Counted from the stretch's first letter, positions 27,262 through 37,035 are shown. The stretch is 64,000 nt of DNA from JBGTLU01 sp041743935 (GCA_041743935.1 JBGTLU010000004.1:1-64000), one strand, 5' to 3'. The notes: generated by a model not told the origin, from the letters alone. Numbers and translations are program-made.

Positions 27262-29301
27262 ATGAAAAAATCCATCTTTTTGTTTTTTGGTCTGCTATTA
27301 TTTTCCATAGCAGCTTGTTCCAATAAACCAATCACTTTCGGCAATTTAGAGCCTGAATCTAAACATGCATTGGTAGCTAACATTTTTGTAAATGCGATAG
27401 AAAATTATCATTACAATAAAGTAAAGCTTACAGACTCTATTTCATCCAGAGTATTTAACGAGTACATCAAAAGCTTAGACGGCAATCGTGCTATTTTTTT
27501 GCAAACCGATATATCCGAATTTGAAAACTTTAGGTATTCTTTAGATGATGCAATAAAAAGCGGAAACTTACAACCTGCATATACCATTTATAACCGTTAC
27601 ATCACTCGATTAAATGAGAGAATAGATTTTTCGTTAGAACAAATTAAAAAACCAGTGGTGTATGAATCTGCTGATTTATATGTTTATAACCGAGAAAATG
27701 AACCTTGGTTTAAAACCGTATCGGAATTAGACAATTATTGGAATAAACGCATACGATATGATTTTATCAGCCTAAAAATTAGTAGCGATGACGAAAAACG
27801 CCATAGTGAAACCATTACCCGCCGATACGAAAACCTTAAAAGTCAATTGTCTAAAACCAAAAGTGAAGATGTTTTTCAAACTTTTTTAAGTGCTTTTGCT
27901 AAATCCATAGATCCGCATACCGCTTATTTTTCTCCAAGAGCAGCAGCCGATTTTAACATCGATATGTCGAACTCATTAGAGGGAATTGGTGCCAGATTAC
28001 AAACCGAAAATGATTATACCCGAGTAGCCTCCATCGTAACCGGTGGCCCGGCTGATAAAGGAAAAGAATTGGCAGTCAACGACAGAATTGTTGGCGTTGC
28101 CCAAGGAGATAAAGGAGAATTTGAAGATGTTTTAGGTTGGAGGATTGATGATGTGGTTTCTAAAATACGTGGAGCAAAAGGAACTGTGGTTCGTTTGCAA
28201 GTTATACCTGCTGGAGCCGATATAAACACAACCCCGGTTATCATCAGAATTGTTAGAGATAAAGTGATATTAGAAGATCAATTAGCAAAAAGTGAAGTAA
28301 AAACCATCCAGAAAGATGGTAAGCCATATAAAATTGGTATAATTTCCATCCCTTCATTTTATATTGATTTTGCAGCTCTTCGCAAAGGAGACCCCAATTA
28401 TAATAGCACAAGTAAAGATGTAAAAAAGGCATTAGAACTATTTAAAAGTTCTGGAGTGGATGGCGTAATTATCGACCTAAGAAATAATGGAGGCGGTTCA
28501 TTAAAAGAAGCCATTGAACTTACCGGATTATTTATAAATGGCGGTCCGGTGGTGCAAGTAAGAGAAGGTAATGGTAAAATAGACATTAACAGAGATGAAG
28601 ACCCTAACATAACTTGGGATGGTCCATTAACTGTTATGATAAATAGATTTAGCGCATCTGCATCCGAAATATTTGCCGGTGCTATTCAAGATTATGGTCG
28701 TGGAGTAGTTATTGGAGAGCAAAGTTACGGTAAAGGTACGGTGCAAAGTGGTATTGATTTGAGTGAGTTCGTGCCCGGATTTAAAGAGCCGCTCGGTCAA
28801 TTAAATTTAACCATGGCTAAGTTTTACAGAATTAATGGCGGTAGTACACAACATAAGGGCATCATTCCTGATGTTATTTTCCCGAGCGCTTTTCCTATCG
28901 AAGTATTTGGGGAAAGTTCAGAGCCTTTTGCCTTAACATGGGATCAGATAGGGGCCGCCAGTTACAAACGCATTTCCGATTTATCCACCTCAATTAATCA
29001 AATAACAACCAACTACCAAATTCGTAAAAAGAGTAATCCGGAGTTTAATTACTTGTATGAAGACATTCAGCGTTTCGAGAAAAACAGAAATGAGAAATCA
29101 GTAGTACTTAGTGAAATTACATTGAGAGCCGAGCGACAAAAATCTGAAGAAGAAGAGCTCAATCGCTACAATGCTAGAAGAAAATTACAAGGATTGCCTG
29201 CCGTGGCAAAAGGAGAAACTCGCCCGGTTTTAGAGACAGATTTTATGAAGGATGAAGGATTACTCATAACGGCAGAGTTAATTGCCATGTTGAAAAATTA
29301 G
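27262..29301 (+). CDS. prc: Carboxy-terminal processing protease (S41A, Prc/Tsp type)
   Basis: 679-residue lipoprotein (signal with lipobox AAC, Cys at about residue 19). An N-terminal helical domain is followed by a PDZ domain (about 235-330; GIGARLQ, GGPADKG, VVSKIRGAKGTVV) and the S41 protease core. The serine-lysine dyad is Ser466 in FSASASEIFAG and Lys491 in SYGKGTVQ, with the same 25-residue spacing as E. coli Prc Ser452/Lys477. A C-terminal DUF3340-like region follows. Degrades or trims proteins with nonpolar C-termini in the periplasm. Start chosen for the signal peptide. Confidence 0.95.
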   Translation: MKKSIFLFFGLLLFSIAACSNKPITFGNLEPESKHALVANIFVNAIENYHYNKVKLTDSISSRVFNEYIKSLDGNRAIFLQTDISEFENFRYSLDDAIKSGNLQPAYTIYNRYITRLNERIDFSLEQIKKPVVYESADLYVYNRENEPWFKTVSELDNYWNKRIRYDFISLKISSDDEKRHSETITRRYENLKSQLSKTKSEDVFQTFLSAFAKSIDPHTAYFSPRAAADFNIDMSNSLEGIGARLQTENDYTRVASIVTGGPADKGKELAVNDRIVGVAQGDKGEFEDVLGWRIDDVVSKIRGAKGTVVRLQVIPAGADINTTPVIIRIVRDKVILEDQLAKSEVKTIQKDGKPYKIGIISIPSFYIDFAALRKGDPNYNSTSKDVKKALELFKSSGVDGVIIDLRNNGGGSLKEAIELTGLFINGGPVVQVREGNGKIDINRDEDPNITWDGPLTVMINRFSASASEIFAGAIQDYGRGVVIGEQSYGKGTVQSGIDLSEFVPGFKEPLGQLNLTMAKFYRINGGSTQHKGIIPDVIFPSAFPIEVFGESSEPFALTWDQIGAASYKRISDLSTSINQITTNYQIRKKSNPEFNYLYEDIQRFEKNRNEKSVVLSEITLRAERQKSEEEELNRYNARRKLQGLPAVAKGETRPVLETDFMKDEGLLITAELIAMLKN

Positions 29302-29356
29302 AGAGTTAAAACGAGTTTGTTATATATAGAAACAATTAGTAAAATATTTTCTATTT

Positions 29357-30808
29357 ATGAGAACAAAGATTATATCGTATTTTAAACATCTTCTTATGTC
29401 TATTTTGAAATTTTTCATCACGGGGTTATTTTTTTTATTACTAATAAATCCCACTCTTGCACAAGACCCACCGGTACGTACCGTTGCCACCGATTTTAAT
29501 ACCATTTGGGAAATTGTACCAGGTCCAGACGGATTTTTATGGGTTACTGAACGCTTCGGTCGAATTAGCAGAGTAAACCCACAAACCGGAGAAATTACAG
29601 TTCTGATAACCATTAGCGATGTGCACGAACAAGGTGAAAGTGGTTTATTGGGAATGACTCTACATCCAAATTTCTCAACGATCCCTTTCGTTTATGTCTA
29701 TTATACTTATCGGCCACTTACCACTATCATAGGAAAAGTAGTACGATATACTTACAATGGCACCACGCTTACCACTCCACTCGTTTTATTAGATAACATC
29801 CCTGGCGCAACCATACATAATGGTTCTCGCTTAGCTATCAATAAAGATTTAAAACTATTTATTACTACTGGCGATGCTAACGTTACCAGTTTGGCACAGA
29901 ATAATAATAGTTTGGCAGGCAAAGTTTTGCGAATTAATTTAGATGGAACCATTCCGTTAGATAACCCTATTTTGGGTAACCCCATGTGGACCAAAGGTCA
30001 CCGAAACCCACAAGGACTGGTAATTGCGGAAATAAACGGACAAGAAATCATTTACATTTCTGAACATGGACCTCAATCGGATGATGAAATTAACATCATT
30101 GAAAAAGGAAGAAATTACGGATGGCCATCCGTAAATGGATTTTGTAACACCCCAGATGAAATGGTATTTTGTTCGGCGAATAATGTTAAAGAACCAATGG
30201 TGGCTTATACTCCTACATTAGCAGTTGCAGGGATTACTTACATAGGTGATTTTGCAGTACCCACTGGTGCCGATAAAGAAAACGAAGGCTTATTCGACCC
30301 ATTAAATCTTAGAAATTCCTTAATCGTTACTACGTTAAAAGAATCGGATATACGAGTGCTACGCCTAAGTACAGATGGAAAATCGGTGGTAAGTCAGCAA
30401 ACCTTATTTGACAATACATATGGAAGATTACGAGCCACTACGGTTACTCCTTTAACTCCTAATTTTTATTTTGGTACCAGCAACCGCGATGGTAGAGGTA
30501 CCATTAGGCCAAACGACGATAAAATATTTCAAGTAAATAACGTGTTTACCTCCTTGTTTACAGCACTAGCCAAACCTGTAAAAGTATATCCAAACCCCAT
30601 TGGAGTTGAAAAGGTAATTTATGCTGAGATTAATGCCAATCTAATGCATCAGTATACTTTAGTTGATATTTTAGGTAAAGTAGCGTTAAGCGGAACCTTA
30701 GAAAAAGGAGAAAATGCTATTGCTTTAATAGATGTAAAAGCAGGATTGTATACTTTGGTACTTAAAAATACCGAAGGTTTGCTTTCGTCAAAAATTGTAA
30801 TCGAGTAG
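29357..30808 (+). CDS. PQQ-dependent sugar dehydrogenase-like protein (GSDH family), T9SS cargo
   Basis: 483 residues: signal peptide (ends LAQ), a six-bladed glucose/sorbosone dehydrogenase-type propeller (about 40-390) with IWEIVPGPDGFLWVTERFGRI-like first blade, MTLHPNF, KGHRNPQGL and EHGPQSDDEIN, the last two being conserved around the PQQ/Ca site in the family, and a T9SS sorting domain (VKVYPNPIG ... GLYTLVLKN). Predicted extracellular sugar oxidation. The second ATG at 29396 (MSILKFF) may be the real start because it gives a more typical signal peptide. Confidence 0.9.
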   Translation: MRTKIISYFKHLLMSILKFFITGLFFLLLINPTLAQDPPVRTVATDFNTIWEIVPGPDGFLWVTERFGRISRVNPQTGEITVLITISDVHEQGESGLLGMTLHPNFSTIPFVYVYYTYRPLTTIIGKVVRYTYNGTTLTTPLVLLDNIPGATIHNGSRLAINKDLKLFITTGDANVTSLAQNNNSLAGKVLRINLDGTIPLDNPILGNPMWTKGHRNPQGLVIAEINGQEIIYISEHGPQSDDEINIIEKGRNYGWPSVNGFCNTPDEMVFCSANNVKEPMVAYTPTLAVAGITYIGDFAVPTGADKENEGLFDPLNLRNSLIVTTLKESDIRVLRLSTDGKSVVSQQTLFDNTYGRLRATTVTPLTPNFYFGTSNRDGRGTIRPNDDKIFQVNNVFTSLFTALAKPVKVYPNPIGVEKVIYAEINANLMHQYTLVDILGKVALSGTLEKGENAIALIDVKAGLYTLVLKNTEGLLSSKIVIE

Positions 30809-30828
30809 TTTGTAGTAAACTCGTTTAT

Positions 30829-31377
30829 TCAGAAAATTCTACCCGAAGTATAATAGTATTTTGTGTAATACGTATCTGTTAAATCGCTAATTACTACGCC
30901 ACTTGATAAGGAGGCATGCACAAATTTATTCTCCCCCAAATAAATTCCTAAATGGTTTATGTGTCGGCTCTTAATCTTAAAGAAAACTAAATCTCCTTCT
31001 TTTAATTCACCTTTATCAATCGGTCGGGTATCTTTATGAATATCACTGGAGTTTCTTGCAGTTAAAAAATCAAAAACATGTTGGTATACTACTTTAGTAA
31101 ATCCAGAGCAATCAATGCCATTTTCTGATGTGCCACCAAACTTATAAGGCGTTCCAAGCCAATTATAAATAAATTCATATAAGCGGATGTTTGAGGTGGG
31201 GCTTAGGTTAATGCCAAGCAATTGAGAGTAATACAAATATCCTAAATCATCCGGGTCGTAAATTTCGTTTAGCGAAAACTTAGCGGAAATTTCTTTATTG
31301 TTTTGAGCTAAAATATTGGTACAATAAACGAATATCAACATTAAAACTACTACAAAGATTCGTATTTGCTTGATCAT
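30829..31377 (-). CDS. NlpC/P60-family peptidoglycan hydrolase (C40)
   Basis: 182 residues: signal peptide ending ILAQ, a short linker and a C40 domain. Catalytic Cys lies in NGIDCSGFTKVVY, His in RHINHLGIYLG and the third polar residue in KFVHASLSSGV. Predicted gamma-D-glutamyl-diaminopimelate endopeptidase acting on cell-wall peptides. It is a tandem paralogue of the next upstream gene (same strand, 91-base gap), the two sharing LGTPY(K/R)(F/Y)GG, KEGDLVFF and LG(E/N)NKF(V/I)HAS. Confidence 0.94.
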   Translation of the reverse strand: MIKQIRIFVVVLMLIFVYCTNILAQNNKEISAKFSLNEIYDPDDLGYLYYSQLLGINLSPTSNIRLYEFIYNWLGTPYKFGGTSENGIDCSGFTKVVYQHVFDFLTARNSSDIHKDTRPIDKGELKEGDLVFFKIKSRHINHLGIYLGENKFVHASLSSGVVISDLTDTYYTKYYYTSGRIF

Positions 31378-31468
31378 CAGTAAGTAGGTTTATACAATTG
31401 TAATTAATTGATAAACTTCATGGAATAGAAGTTATCCACATATTAACATTTTAAATAGTATTGGTGAA

Positions 31469-32002
31469 CTATAGATTACCGAGAATTCTGCCAGCAAAAA
31501 GAAAGGTACGCTTATAATAAGTGCTTTCTAATGAGCTTACTACCACCCCTTGTTGCGTAGATGCATGAATAAATTTATTGTTTCCAAGGTACACTCCAAC
31601 ATGAGAAACTCGATTGTTGCGCGTATTAAAGAATACCAAATCCCCTTCTTTTAATTCATCATCAGAGGATAATCTCTTTACGTACTTTACAATTTCTATG
31701 GCTGTACGTGCTATGCTAACACCATACACGTTTTCGTAAATTAACTTTGTTAATCCTGAGCAATCAACCCCTTTAATGGAAAATCCACCATACCTGTACG
31801 GAGTGCCCAGCCATTTATCTAGGTAACTATATAATATGGGATTAGCAGTACCTGGAGCAGTTATACCAAATCGTTTTTCGATGTAATCAAAATTGATGGC
31901 ACCTTTTACAGAATCCGGGTGAATTGGATTTATAAATTGAGCCTTTGCGATATTTGCAATGAAAAAAAGTAACAGAGAAAAGAGAGCTGCTTTTTTCAAC
32001 AT
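31469..32002 (-). CDS. NlpC/P60-family peptidoglycan hydrolase (C40)
   Basis: 177 residues with a signal peptide ending AKAQ and a C40 domain: catalytic Cys in KGVDCSGLTKLIY, His in VSHVGVYLG and the final FIHASTQQGV. Tandem duplicate of the downstream gene at 30829. Predicted periplasmic cell-wall endopeptidase. Divergent from the DoxX-like gene, whose promoter lies in the shared region. Confidence 0.94.
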   Translation of the reverse strand: MLKKAALFSLLLFFIANIAKAQFINPIHPDSVKGAINFDYIEKRFGITAPGTANPILYSYLDKWLGTPYRYGGFSIKGVDCSGLTKLIYENVYGVSIARTAIEIVKYVKRLSSDDELKEGDLVFFNTRNNRVSHVGVYLGNNKFIHASTQQGVVVSSLESTYYKRTFLFAGRILGNL

Positions 32003-32045
32003 GGCTGCTAAGATAAGTTTTTTTGTTACAATCTACTTAATCTAA

Positions 32046-32076
32046 TTTGCATTATTACTTGTCGAATGTATATTTG
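32046..32076 (+). promoter_or_regulatory. Strong Bacteroidota-type promoter
   Basis: Complete consensus: TTTG (32046-32049), 19-base spacer, TATATTTG (32069-32076). It precedes the DoxX-like gene by 52 bases, leaving a leader of about 45 nt. Confidence 0.7.
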
Positions 32077-32128
32077 CAGCAATTCTTATTTAGAATCAAT
32101 TTAAATAATTAGCATTAAAAAAGTAGAA

Positions 32129-32533
32129 ATGAAAACAACTAAAAATCTTGTAATATGGGGGATATGCATTGGTCTTGCCACTTTTTTTATTTATAAAGGT
32201 ATTAACAAGCATTGGCTAAACCCATGTAAAGTATACGGCCCAGAGAGCACCGTACCTGCAGAATACACAAGTTTAATTACCTCCATGTGCAAATCCGGGT
32301 TTTTAAAGATGATAGGATTATTACAAGTTGTAAGCGGTATATTATTGTTAATACCACGCACCCGAATGATTGGTGCCATATTGTTACTACCAATTATCTT
32401 TAATATTTTCATGATTCATGCATTTTTAGATAATCGTCTGGATGAGTTGGTAGAATCTGGTATTCCACTCTTAGGAAATATTATTCTGATTGTGTTATTA
32501 TATCCTAAATGGAAATCTATAATTGGAAAATAG
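32129..32533 (+). CDS. DoxX-like integral membrane protein
   Basis: 134 residues with four predicted membrane helices, two polar loops and the pattern LLQVVSGILLLIPRTRMIGAILLL in the middle, resembling DoxX/DoxD-like families. A Cys-containing loop (NPCKVYG ... TSMCKSG) between helices 1 and 2 could be redox-active but this is speculation. Preceded by a consensus promoter and followed 76 bases later by pdhA. Confidence 0.75.
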   Translation: MKTTKNLVIWGICIGLATFFIYKGINKHWLNPCKVYGPESTVPAEYTSLITSMCKSGFLKMIGLLQVVSGILLLIPRTRMIGAILLLPIIFNIFMIHAFLDNRLDELVESGIPLLGNIILIVLLYPKWKSIIGK

Positions 32534-32609
32534 CTTTTAGAGTATAAAAACGCTCTAATTTTGAAGAATATTGATACATTTGCTATTCGCATATCAATCA
32601 ATTATTAGA

Positions 32610-33605
32610 ATGGCATTAACACCAATTACAAAAGAAACCTACCTTAAATGGTACGAAAGCATGTTGCTAATGCGCCGTTTCGAAGAACGAGCAGGACAAC
32701 TATATAGTCAGCAAAAAATCAGAGGATTTTGTCACTTGTATATCGGGCAAGAAGCTTTAGTTGCAGGTGCCATGTCTGTTTTAAGAGATGAGGACAGCAT
32801 GATAACCGCTTACCGTGAGCATGCACATGCTTTAGGTAAAGGGATTTCTGCAAACGAAGTTATGGCAGAGCTTTTTGGTAAATCTACCGGATGTTCTAAA
32901 GGCAAAGGGGGTTCTATGCACATGTTCTCTAAAGAAAAACGGTTTTTTGGTGGGCACGGAATTGTGGGCGGACAAATACCATTAGGTGCGGGTATCGCTT
33001 TTGCCGATCAGTATTACGGAAATGATAATGTTACCCTTTGCTATATGGGCGATGGAGCAGTGCGCCAAGGTGCTTTAAACGAAACTTTTAACATGGCCAT
33101 GCTTTGGAAATTACCAGTAATTTTCATTTGCGAAAACAATGGCTATGCCATGGGTACATCTGTTGGCAGAACTTCCAACGTAAAAGATATTTATAAAATA
33201 GGATTAGGGTTTGATATGCCCTCCGAGCCAGTAGATGGGATGAGTTGCGAAGCAGTACACGAAGCAATTGACAGAGCAGTAGAGCATGCACGTTCAGGCA
33301 ATGGTCCTTCTTTTCTCGAAATTAGAACTTATCGTTATAAAGGGCACTCCATGAGTGATCCTGCAAAATACCGTACCAAAGAAGAAGTAGAAGAATACAA
33401 ACAACGCGACCCAATAGAACAAGTCTTAAATGAAATTCTTACCAAAGGATATGCAGACCAAGAATGGGTAAATAATGTAATTAAAAATGTAAAAGAAATA
33501 GTAGAAGAATCGGTGAAATTTGCCGAAGAATCTCCTTGGCCCGAAGTAGAAGAACTGTACAAAGATGTATATGTTCAAGAAGATTACCCGTATATTAAAG
33601 ATTAA
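32610..33605 (+). CDS. pdhA: Pyruvate dehydrogenase E1 component, alpha subunit
   Basis: 331-residue thiamine-diphosphate enzyme subunit that, with E1-beta, decarboxylates pyruvate and transfers the acetyl group to lipoyl-E2. The ThDP motif is GDGAVRQGALNETFNMA ... ENN near residues 148-178. The family region KGKGGSMHMFS and the phosphorylation-loop-like YRYKGHSMSDPAKYRTKEEV are intact. The start is the ATG at 32610 (MALTPIT); the longer frame has no family support. TACATTTG at 32575-32582 is a -7-like element just upstream. E2 follows after 67 bases; E1-beta is at 54910. Confidence 0.96.
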   Translation: MALTPITKETYLKWYESMLLMRRFEERAGQLYSQQKIRGFCHLYIGQEALVAGAMSVLRDEDSMITAYREHAHALGKGISANEVMAELFGKSTGCSKGKGGSMHMFSKEKRFFGGHGIVGGQIPLGAGIAFADQYYGNDNVTLCYMGDGAVRQGALNETFNMAMLWKLPVIFICENNGYAMGTSVGRTSNVKDIYKIGLGFDMPSEPVDGMSCEAVHEAIDRAVEHARSGNGPSFLEIRTYRYKGHSMSDPAKYRTKEEVEEYKQRDPIEQVLNEILTKGYADQEWVNNVIKNVKEIVEESVKFAEESPWPEVEELYKDVYVQEDYPYIKD

Positions 33606-33672
33606 GAGACATTAGATATTAGACTTTTAGAAAAGTAATTATCAAATTTCCGAATTATCAAATTAGAATAAG

Positions 33673-35040
33673 ATGGCTGAAGTAGTAAGAATGCCCAAAA
33701 TGAGCGACACCATGACCGAAGGTGTGTTGGCTAAATGGCACAAAAAAGTTGGCGATAAAGTTAAACCAGGTGATTTGGTTGCCGAGATAGAAACTGATAA
33801 AGCAACCATGGATTTCGAATCTTTCCAAGAAGGAACTTTGCTTTACGTTGGCATTGAAGAAGGCAAGGCCGTTCCGGTGGATGCCATCATAGCTGTTTTG
33901 GGAGAAGAAGGCGAAGATTATAAATCGCTTTTGGAAGAGGATAAAGGAGATAAGAAGTCTGAAGACGGAGATAAGAAAACTGAAGAAGTCGATAAGAAAT
34001 CAGAAGACGGAGACGAGAAGTCGGAGGATGGAGATAAGGAGTCTGAAGAAGAAGATAAGAAGACGGAGGAAGGAGACGAGAAGTCTGAAGATTTAGATAA
34101 AGAAGTGGATGAAAAACCTGCAGCAGAAAACTCATCATCTGATTCCGATAGTCGAGTAAAAGCATCTCCTTTAGCTAAAAAATTAGCCGAAGAAAAGGGA
34201 GTGGATATCTCTAAAATATCAGGTAGTGCCGATGGTGGTAGAATCATTAAACGAGATGTAGAAAACTTCAAAAAAGAAGAAAAAACAGAATCCAAAGAAA
34301 AAATTGCCACTTCTGCCAAAGAAAACAAATCCATTGTTTTACCATCGGTAATTGGCGAAGAGAGCTACGATGAATTGGCTGTTTCGCAAATGCGCAAAAC
34401 CATTGCTCGTCGTTTGGCCGAAAGTAAATTTACTGCACCTCATTTCTATTTAACCATTTCTATTGACATGGACCAAGCCATTGCAGCTCGTGCCAAAATC
34501 AATGAAATGGCACCAGTTAAAATATCTTTTAACGATTTAGTGGTAAAAGCAGTAGCCGTGGCATTGCGTCAGCATCCAAATGTAAATTCTAGTTGGTTGG
34601 GAGATAAAATCAGAATTAATCACCACGTAAACATTGGAGTTGCAGTTGCAGTAGAAGATGGATTATTAGTTCCGGTAGTTCGTTTTGCCGATAATAAATC
34701 CTTATCACACATTGCGGTAGAAGTAAAAGAATTCGCCCAAAAAGCCAAAGATAAAAAGCTACAACCATCTGATTGGGAAGGCAGCACCTTTACCATTTCT
34801 AATTTAGGCATGTTCGGCATCGATCAGTTTACCGCAATCATCAACCCTCCTGATGCCTGCATTTTGGCAGTTGGTGGCATTAGTCAGGTACCGGTGGTTA
34901 AGAATGGCGCAGTAGTGCCAGGAAATGTAATGAAGGTAACCCTCTCCTGCGACCACCGTGTGGTAGATGGTGCCTCCGGGGCGGCATTTTTACAAACCTT
35001 TAAGCAATTGCTAGAAGAGCCTGTAAGAATGTTGGTTTAG
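33673..35040 (+). CDS. pdhC: Pyruvate dehydrogenase E2, dihydrolipoamide acetyltransferase
   Basis: 455 residues: one lipoyl domain (about 1-80) with the lipoylated Lys43 in ETDKATMDF; a highly charged linker made of eight heptads of GDKKSED type (92-147); a peripheral subunit-binding domain (about 160-195; ASPLAKKLAEEKGVD and GRIIKRDV); and the acyltransferase domain with His428 and Asp432 in DHRVVDGASG. Forms the core of the pyruvate dehydrogenase complex and makes acetyl-CoA. The repeated acidic/basic linker replaces the usual Ala/Pro-rich linker. The hairpin at 35100-35127 may end the pdhA-pdhC transcript. Confidence 0.96.
   Translation: MAEVVRMPKMSDTMTEGVLAKWHKKVGDKVKPGDLVAEIETDKATMDFESFQEGTLLYVGIEEGKAVPVDAIIAVLGEEGEDYKSLLEEDKGDKKSEDGDKKTEEVDKKSEDGDEKSEDGDKESEEEDKKTEEGDEKSEDLDKEVDEKPAAENSSSDSDSRVKASPLAKKLAEEKGVDISKISGSADGGRIIKRDVENFKKEEKTESKEKIATSAKENKSIVLPSVIGEESYDELAVSQMRKTIARRLAESKFTAPHFYLTISIDMDQAIAARAKINEMAPVKISFNDLVVKAVAVALRQHPNVNSSWLGDKIRINHHVNIGVAVAVEDGLLVPVVRFADNKSLSHIAVEVKEFAQKAKDKKLQPSDWEGSTFTISNLGMFGIDQFTAIINPPDACILAVGGISQVPVVKNGAVVPGNVMKVTLSCDHRVVDGASGAAFLQTFKQLLEEPVRMLV
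33946..34113 (+). repeat. Eight 21-bp coding repeats (GDKKSED heptads)
   Basis: Eight in-frame 7-residue units, consensus G-D-K-K-S-E-D (variants GDKKTEE, VDKKSED, GDEKSED, GDKESEE, EDKKTEE, LDKEVDE), between the lipoyl and subunit-binding domains of E2. A 21-bp coding minisatellite that could vary in copy number. Confidence 0.92.
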
Positions 35041-35099
35041 GTAGATGATTTTGTTTTTTAATCTATCAATTTTCTAATTGTATTGTATTACTTCGTGCC

Positions 35100-35127
35100 G
35101 ATTTATAACTTGTTTTAGTTATAAATC
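35100..35127 (+). terminator. Hairpin after pdhC (possible terminator)
   Basis: 11-bp perfect stem GATTTATAACT / AGTTATAAATC with a TGTTTT loop, 59 bases after the pdhC stop. No T-run follows, so termination is uncertain. Confidence 0.4.
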
Positions 35128-35184
35128 CCAAAACAAATACAATCTATTTTAGAATAATCGTTGTATATTCTTTAGTTTAGAAAA

Positions 35185-37035
35185 ATGAAAAAACTCATAC
35201 TACTAGCAAGTATTGCTCTTTTTGTTTTTGCTTGCAAAAAACCTTCAACAACCGATATGATCACCACCCCAACCGATTCGCATAGCTATGCCCAACCAAA
35301 CGAAGCGCGCGTAACACACCTTGATTTAGACATACAAGTAAACTTTGATTCTAAAACCATCGAAGGGGTTGCATCCTGGACGATTGAGAAAATGGGGAAA
35401 GCCGATAAAATCATTTTAGATGTAAAAGATTTAACCATCCAGAAAATATTAATAAATGATTCGGTAGAAGCGGTTTACTCTGTAGGAGATGAAAAAACTT
35501 GGCTGGGCTGTCCGCTTACCATTAGCCTAACTCCCGATGCAAAAAGCATCCACATCTATTACAATACATCCCCAAATGCAGCTGCATTGCAATGGTTATC
35601 GCCACAGCAAACAGCCGATAAAAAGCACCCGTTTTTATTTACTCAATCGCAAGCCATTTTAGCACGCACTTGGATACCATGTCAGGATAGTCCGGGCATC
35701 CGCTACACCTACAATGCAAAAGTGAAAGTTCCAATAGATTTAATGGCATTAATGAGCGCCGATAATCCAATCAACAAAACTGCTGATGGTATCTATACCT
35801 TTAAACAAGAAAAACCAATTCCCTCTTATTTAATGGCTTTAGCCGTTGGAGATGTAGTATTTAGTCCGATAGGACCAAAAACCGGCGTGTATGCAGAACC
35901 CAGCATGATCGAAAAATCTGCTTATGAATTTGCTGATATGCAAAAGATGTTGGAAGCGGCTGAAGCTATTTATGGCGAATACCGCTGGGGCAGATACGAT
36001 GTTATTGTTTTACCCCCAAGTTTCCCGTTTGGAGGCATGGAAAACCCAGTATTAACCTTTGCAACTCCAACCATTATTGCCGGAGATAGGTCATTAGTTA
36101 GCTTAGTAGCTCATGAATTGGCCCATTCATGGTCTGGTAATTTGGTAACCAATGCCACATGGGATGATTTTTGGCTTAATGAAGGATTTACTGTTTATTT
36201 TGAGCGAAGAATCATGGAAGCCATAGAAGGTAAACCCTATGCCGATATGTTGGCATTGTTAGGCTATCAGGATGTAACATCTACTGTAGAAAGTATAGGT
36301 GCCACTCACCCAGATACTCATCTTAAATTAAATCTTAAAGACCGCGATCCCGACGAAGGATTAACAGATATAGCCTATGAAAAAGGGTTTGCCTTTTTAA
36401 GAACCATCGAGAATGCCGTAGGTAGAGAACGTTTTGATGCATTTATCAACAGATATTTCGATGAGTTTGCATTTAAAACCATCCATACCGAACAATTTGT
36501 AAAATACATAAATAAAGAATTAATAGGTTCTGATAAGGATTTAGCAGCTAAAATTAATTTAGAAGCTTGGATATACGGTCCCGGAATTCCGGAAAATGTT
36601 GTTGCTTTTACATCTGAGAGATTTGCTGAGGTAGATAAAACAGTAAGCAACTGGCAAAGCGGAACTAAACCAAGTGATTTAAAAACTAATAATTGGAGCA
36701 CCCACGAGTGGATGCACTTCATCAGACAATTACCTCAGGATTTAGGTATTAATAAGGTGAGAGAATTAGATAACACATTCGGATTTACTTCGTCAACCAA
36801 TGCAGAAATTGCTTGTGCATGGTTTGTATTATCTGTTAAAAACGAATATAGAACAGCTTATCCGGCCATCGAAAAATTTCTTATTTCTGTAGGGAGGAGA
36901 AAATTTTTAACTCCTATTTATCGCGAATTAATTAAAACCGATTACGGAAAACAGTTTGCTAATGCTACGTATAAAAAAGCCAGACCAAACTACCATTACG
37001 TGGCTACCCAAACCATGGACGATTTATTAAAATAA
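35185..37035 (+). CDS. M1-family aminopeptidase, leukotriene A4 hydrolase-like, lipoprotein
   Basis: 616 residues: lipoprotein signal (MKKLILLASIALFVFAC), M1 N-terminal beta domain, the exopeptidase motif FGGMENP, zinc motif HELAH (His310, Glu311, His314) with the third ligand Glu333 in WLNEGFT, and a C-terminal helical domain of leukotriene A4 hydrolase type. Removes N-terminal residues from peptides in the periplasm. The stop codon overlaps the start of the following YwbE gene (TAATG). Confidence 0.95.
   Translation: MKKLILLASIALFVFACKKPSTTDMITTPTDSHSYAQPNEARVTHLDLDIQVNFDSKTIEGVASWTIEKMGKADKIILDVKDLTIQKILINDSVEAVYSVGDEKTWLGCPLTISLTPDAKSIHIYYNTSPNAAALQWLSPQQTADKKHPFLFTQSQAILARTWIPCQDSPGIRYTYNAKVKVPIDLMALMSADNPINKTADGIYTFKQEKPIPSYLMALAVGDVVFSPIGPKTGVYAEPSMIEKSAYEFADMQKMLEAAEAIYGEYRWGRYDVIVLPPSFPFGGMENPVLTFATPTIIAGDRSLVSLVAHELAHSWSGNLVTNATWDDFWLNEGFTVYFERRIMEAIEGKPYADMLALLGYQDVTSTVESIGATHPDTHLKLNLKDRDPDEGLTDIAYEKGFAFLRTIENAVGRERFDAFINRYFDEFAFKTIHTEQFVKYINKELIGSDKDLAAKINLEAWIYGPGIPENVVAFTSERFAEVDKTVSNWQSGTKPSDLKTNNWSTHEWMHFIRQLPQDLGINKVRELDNTFGFTSSTNAEIACAWFVLSVKNEYRTAYPAIEKFLISVGRRKFLTPIYRELIKTDYGKQFANATYKKARPNYHYVATQTMDDLLK

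Noticed and set aside
33634..33666. Two copies of AATTATCAAATT between pdhA and pdhC considered as a regulatory repeat or CRISPR-like unit
   Set aside because: Only two copies in AT-rich sequence with no matching spacer structure; probably chance or a minor intergenic duplication.
33887..34334. Long antisense ORFs (92 and 138 residues) over pdhC
   Set aside because: They arise from the purine-rich 21-bp repeats read on the other strand, giving Leu/Ser-rich nonsense.
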